A stretch of DNA of 64,000 nt from Azotobacter bryophylli (GTDB lineage: Bacteria > Pseudomonadota > Gammaproteobacteria > Pseudomonadales > Pseudomonadaceae), in contig NZ_JBHRSJ010000034.1 of assembly GCF_042643485.1 (NCBI RefSeq), positions 248,001-312,000 of the forward strand, given 5' to 3'. Both the position numbers and the translations under genes were made by a program. Under the pieces are notes generated by a model. That model worked only from the letters and a program-made list of their open reading frames with translations. It was not told the DNA's origin and did no database searches. Of the stretch, positions 62,991-64,000 are shown piece by piece; positions within the stretch are counted from its first letter, which is position 1, and each line of letters opens with the position of its first letter.

Positions 62991-64000
62991 ATGAGCCTGA
63001 TCGCTTCCGACCAATTCCGCATCGTCGTCGGTCTCGGCAAGAGCGGCATGTCGCTGGTGCGTTTCCTGGCGCGCCAGGGCACACCGTTCGCGGTGGTTGA
63101 CACCCGTGCCAATCCGCCGGAGCTGCCGACCCTGGAGGCGCAGTTCCCGCAGGTGGAGGTGCGCTGCGGCCAGCTGGACGTGGACTTCCTCTGCCGCGCC
63201 AGCGAGCTTTACGTCAGTCCCGGCTTGGCCATCGCCACGCCGGCGCTGCAGGCCGCAGCCGCCCGCGGGGTGAAGCTGTCCGGCGATATCGAGCTGTTCG
63301 CCCGCCATGCCAAGGCGCCGATCGTGGCCATCACCGGCTCCAACGCCAAGAGCACTGTCACCACCTTGGTCGGCAAGATGGCCAGGGCGGCGGGCAAGCG
63401 CGTCGCCGTGGGGGGCAACCTCGGCACGCCGGCCCTCGACCTGCTGGCTGATGACGTCGAACTGTACGTGCTGGAGCTGTCCAGCTTCCAGCTGGAAACC
63501 ACCGAGCGTCTGAACGCCGAAGTGGCCACCTGCCTGAACGTCAGCGAAGACCACATGGATCGCTATGCCGACATCCAGGCCTATCACCTGGCCAAGCACC
63601 GCATCTTCCGCGGTGCCAGGCAGGTGGTGGTGAATCGCGACGATTCTCTGTCCCGTCCGCTGGTGGCCGACCAGTTGCCGTGCTGGACCTTCGGCCTCGG
63701 CAAGCCGGACTTCAAGGGCTTCGGTCTACTGGAAGAGGACGGCGAGAAGCACCTGGCCTTCCAGTTCGAGGCGCTGATGCCGGTACGCGAGCTGAAGATC
63801 CGCGGCGCGCACAACCAGGCCAACGCCCTGGCTGCTCTGGCCCTGGGGCATGCGGTCGGCCTGCCGTTCGCGCCGATGCTGGAGACCCTGAAGACTTTCT
63901 CCGGGCTGCCGCATCGCTGCCAGTGGGTGCGCGAGCTGCGCGGGGTGAATTATTACGATGACTCGAAGGCCACCAACGTCGGGGCCGCGCTGGCCGCCAT
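62991..64000 (+). CDS. murD: UDP-MurNAc-L-alanine:D-glutamate ligase MurD (3' truncated by window edge)
   Basis: The first 336 codons of MurD, which adds D-glutamate to UDP-MurNAc-Ala. The frame has no stop before the window ends. It begins MSLIASDQFRIVVGLGKSG with the N-terminal Rossmann domain, carries the ATP loop ITGSNAKSTVTTLVGKM at about residues 114-130, then NVSEDHMDRYAD and LPHRCQWVRELRGVNYYDDS, where the last domain begins. AGGACAAGGG precedes the ATG, 10 bases after mraY. Confidence 0.96.
   Translation, partial: MSLIASDQFRIVVGLGKSGMSLVRFLARQGTPFAVVDTRANPPELPTLEAQFPQVEVRCGQLDVDFLCRASELYVSPGLAIATPALQAAAARGVKLSGDIELFARHAKAPIVAITGSNAKSTVTTLVGKMARAAGKRVAVGGNLGTPALDLLADDVELYVLELSSFQLETTERLNAEVATCLNVSEDHMDRYADIQAYHLAKHRIFRGARQVVVNRDDSLSRPLVADQLPCWTFGLGKPDFKGFGLLEEDGEKHLAFQFEALMPVRELKIRGAHNQANALAALALGHAVGLPFAPMLETLKTFSGLPHRCQWVRELRGVNYYDDSKATNVGAALAA

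Overview
This window is a chromosomal core region of a gammaproteobacterium, almost certainly from the Pseudomonadaceae (Pseudomonas, Stutzerimonas or Azotobacter-type). The gene order is the one known from Pseudomonas: gatCAB / mreBCD-maf-rng-yhdP-nit-tldD-yjgA-pmbA / ptsO-rapZ-ptsN-hpf-rpoN-lptB-lptA-lptC-kdsC-kdsD / mlaFEDCB-ibaG-murA-hisGDC / algW / nif3 / cysD-cysNC / trpS-zapE / rplM-rpsI / petABC-sspAB / lpoA-yraN-gmhA(diaA)-BON / rsmI-rnpB / mraZ-dcw cluster. The fused CysNC, the short HisG, the AlgW-type DegS protease and the DPBB lipoprotein fit that family. I cannot name the species from sequence alone.

Layout: bases 1-3.2 kb hold the end of a RoxR/PrrA-type response regulator, an AEC permease, and a leftward pair (RlpA-like lipoprotein and CaCA exchanger). 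3.2-6.4 kb is the leftward gatCAB amidotransferase operon. 6.6-19.7 kb is the rightward shape, RNase G, YhdP, nitrilase and TldD/PmbA block, with yjgA inserted on the opposite strand. 19.7-26.8 kb runs leftward: nitrogen PTS, ribosome hibernation, sigma-54, LPS transport and Kdo synthesis. 27-30.1 kb is the divergent mla lipid transport operon, ending in a strong terminator. 30.3-35 kb carries ibaG, murA and hisGDC. 35.1-45.4 kb mixes algW, a NIF3 protein, sulfate activation, a ZapG-like protein, a hydrolase, trpS, zapE and endonuclease V. 45.6-50.5 kb holds ribosomal proteins L13/S9, the cytochrome bc1 complex and SspA/SspB. 50.5-53.9 kb is the leftward lpoA-yraN-SIS-BON envelope operon. 54-64 kb holds rsmI, the RNase P RNA and the start of the division and cell wall cluster from mraZ to murD, which the window edge cuts.

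Much of the window builds the envelope: MreBCD and FtsLI direct wall growth; MurA/E/F/D and MraY make peptidoglycan precursors; LpoA regulates a synthase; KdsC/KdsD and LptABC make and move LPS; Mla keeps outer membrane lipid asymmetry; AlgW senses envelope stress. The nitrogen PTS next to rpoN and rapZ links carbon/nitrogen status to this block.

I found no insertion sequence, prophage, CRISPR array, tRNA or defence island, and no convincing undescribed system. The points most worth checking are an apparent eroded C-terminal fragment of a GH13-type enzyme between cysNC and the ZapG-like gene, an uncertain mreC start (possible ATC), repeats in the rplM leader, a clean four-copy 10-bp repeat array in front of mraZ, and endonuclease V sitting just before rplM.
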